DNA from: a virus
DNA length: 22,323 nucleotides
Direction: 5' to 3' (one strand)
Virus record (IMG/VR): IMGVR_UViG_3300035670_005687
Span: 1-22,323 of that record
Shown here piece after piece: positions 20,501-22,323 of this stretch. How positions within the stretch are numbered: the stretch's first letter is position 1; each line of letters opens with the position of its first letter. Made by a program: the position numbers and the translations under genes. The notes beneath the pieces were generated by a model. That model searched no databases. It was given only the letters and a program-made list of their open reading frames with translations, and was not told where the DNA came from.

Positions 20501-22323
20501 AGGTTATGTTCAATGGTAAAAAGTATAAGGTTGAAGGCAACCTTCGTTTCGATGGTGAACGCATATTCATCACCACACCATTTGATCGGAAACTGGTGGA
20601 CGAGTTCAAGCAGATGGAAGGCGCACACTACTGTGGTTACGATACGCCGCCACTCAAAGCCTGGCGCATAAGTAATACGCTACGTAATCAGTTCCAGTTG
20701 AACTTCCTGCAAGGTATTAACGTCTATGCCAGGTATGATGCCGTCATCACCGACGAGTACGTCAAGACCGTGATGGGGAAAGCAAATTACCCACTTTACT
20801 CGCACCAAGGTATTATGACAGCACATATGCTGTTACGCAGACAAAGTATCTCGGCCTGTGAAATGGGATTAGGCAAGACGCTTTCAGCAATAGCTGCACT
20901 TGAAATACTGAAGATACCATCACACCTGATCTGGTACATAGGACCACGCGCTGGTGTACGTGCAGTCAAACGTGAGATAAGCAAGTGGAAGGCCAACATC
21001 TATCCGAACTTCTATACATATGAGGAAATGACGAGATACCTCAAACGTGATGAGTTGAAGGATTCGCTGGTTCCACAGGCCATCATATTTGACGAGTCAT
21101 CCAAGGTCAAGACGCCCACAGCACAGCGTTCGCAGGCGTCATTACTTGTGGCTAATCGCTGTAGAGAGAAATACAAGGATGATGCATACATCATAGAGAT
21201 GACTGGAACACCGGCTCCCAAGACACCGATTGACTGGTGGCATCAATGTGAAGTAGCGTGTCCAGGGTTTCTACGTGAAGGAAGCATTCAGAAGTTCAAA
21301 AACAACCTGAGCATTGTTGAACAGCGACAGTCTATACAGGGTGGCATGTATCCGCATCTGATCACTTGGCTTGATGATGAGAGCAAGTGTGCAGTATGCG
21401 GTATGCCACCTGATGGTGAGCGGCATACAAGTCCAGAGCTGATGATTGCAGCAGGACTGGATGCGGAACAATACCACGAGTATAGACGATCAGTGAATGA
21501 GGTAAATCGCCTGTACAAACGTCTGAACGGGCTTGTATTAGTACAGTTCAAGAAGGACTGCCTAGAGTTGCCGGAGAAAACGTATGAAACGATTGTCATC
21601 AAACCAACAGTCGAAACAATCCGTACTATGCAACTCATTACTAAAACAAGCCCAAGAGCAATCACCGCTCTTACGCTTTGTAGAGAGCTTTCGGACGGGT
21701 TCCAGTATAAGGAAGTCGATACCGGTGATGAGATCATCTGTAAAGTATGTCACGGTGCAGGAACGTGCAAAATGGCAGACGAGGTTGAGGACACGTTTGC
21801 GCCGAACACCGGTGACTTACCAGCTGACGCTTCAATCGGTATTTGTGATAAATGCGGTGGCTCAGGAAAAATCCCAAGAAAAGAAAGGATACCAGAGTTT
21901 TTCGGAACGCCTAAAGATGATGTTCTCATCGAGCTTCTGGACGAACATGAGGAAGTAGGTAGGATCATTGTCTGGGGTGGGTTCACAGGAACTATTGATC
22001 GACTAGTCCGTATAGCACATGACAACGACTGGGCTACAATACGTGTTGATGGTCGTGGTTATCGAGCAGAACAACCAGACGGAACATGTATCAGTTCAGA
22101 GATATGCCTAAGTGCGATGGATGCATCACAACCAACCAGAGCACTGTTACTAGATAAGATACCGAAGTTAGCATTTGTCGGACATCCGAAAGCTGGCGGT
22201 ATGGCGTTGACGCTGACAGCATCACCGACCGAGGTATTTTACAGTAACAGTTTCGATGGCGAAGCTAGGATGCAGGCAGAGGACAGATTCCATCGTGCAG
22301 GAATGGACACTAATCGTGGTGCA
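20497..22323 (+). CDS. SNF2-family helicase-like ATPase with zinc inserts, 3' end cut by window
   Basis: Read from ATG 20497 (ATGA overlap) and open to the last base: 609 residues, no stop in the window. Walker A CEMGLGKTLSA gives K127/T128, motif II is IIFDESSKVK at about 197-205, and motif III is MTGTPAP at 235-241. The last part, VGHPKAGGMALTLTASPTEV and QAEDRFHRAG at 593-602, gives motifs V and VI of SNF2 enzymes. Between them are cysteine sets C298/C301, and C415/C418/C424 with C450/C453, the latter as CxxCHGAG and CDKCGGSG, like DnaJ zinc-finger repeats. Residues 1-100 form a HARP-like or DNA-binding N-terminal domain of unclear type. Likely a DNA translocase for replication or recombination. 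Confidence 0.9.
   Translation, partial: MKVMFNGKKYKVEGNLRFDGERIFITTPFDRKLVDEFKQMEGAHYCGYDTPPLKAWRISNTLRNQFQLNFLQGINVYARYDAVITDEYVKTVMGKANYPLYSHQGIMTAHMLLRRQSISACEMGLGKTLSAIAALEILKIPSHLIWYIGPRAGVRAVKREISKWKANIYPNFYTYEEMTRYLKRDELKDSLVPQAIIFDESSKVKTPTAQRSQASLLVANRCREKYKDDAYIIEMTGTPAPKTPIDWWHQCEVACPGFLREGSIQKFKNNLSIVEQRQSIQGGMYPHLITWLDDESKCAVCGMPPDGERHTSPELMIAAGLDAEQYHEYRRSVNEVNRLYKRLNGLVLVQFKKDCLELPEKTYETIVIKPTVETIRTMQLITKTSPRAITALTLCRELSDGFQYKEVDTGDEIICKVCHGAGTCKMADEVEDTFAPNTGDLPADASIGICDKCGGSGKIPRKERIPEFFGTPKDDVLIELLDEHEEVGRIIVWGGFTGTIDRLVRIAHDNDWATIRVDGRGYRAEQPDGTCISSEICLSAMDASQPTRALLLDKIPKLAFVGHPKAGGMALTLTASPTEVFYSNSFDGEARMQAEDRFHRAGMDTNRGA

Overview
The window is part of a tailed double-stranded DNA phage genome (Caudoviricetes, most likely siphovirus-type), or of a prophage, with a bacterial host that cannot be named from the sequence. 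The phage identity rests on a tail assembly chaperone with a programmed -1 frameshift, a 1213-residue tape measure protein, a 1505-residue tail hub/fibre protein, and a replication set of AEP primase-SF3 helicase, DnaQ-type exonuclease, D12-class adenine methylase and SNF2-type helicase. Genes are tightly packed. Many junctions are ATGA or TAATG overlaps, which suggests translational coupling, and starts generally have Shine-Dalgarno sequences. I see no tRNA, CRISPR array, insertion sequence, integrase or lysis gene.

Layout. (1) 49-10642, rightward: virion tail genes in the order chaperone G and frameshifted GT, HK97 gp10-like protein, tape measure, two small paralogous tail proteins, a small structural protein, and a giant hub/fibre protein with an acidic linker. 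(2) 10651-13116, rightward: a glycan cassette of a Cys-rich small protein, a NodZ-like fucosyltransferase and a two-domain glycosyltransferase. (3) 13103-17548, leftward (transcribed from the right): primase-helicase, D12 adenine methylase, a 54-codon gene and a DEDDh exonuclease, each joined to the next by a short overlap. (4) 17549-18042: a divergent, mirror-symmetric control region. Two outward promoter-like sequences lie in a 22-bp perfect inverted repeat around an AT-rich core, and each leader carries the same series of GATG/CATC palindromes. (5) 18043-22323, rightward: a ParB-like protein, a non-coding stretch with another palindrome and a folded RNA candidate, a conserved phage protein of unknown function, a strong terminator, an unrecognised protein, and an SNF2 helicase cut off by the window end.

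Working model (inference): the two early or replication units diverge from 17740-17870 under shared control. The ParB-like protein, encoded first on the right, is the obvious candidate to bind the palindromes that flank both promoters, acting as autoregulator, coordinator of the two units, or centromere/origin-binding factor. This control region, the folded RNA candidate at 19136-19218 and the frameshift are the most interesting parts of the window.
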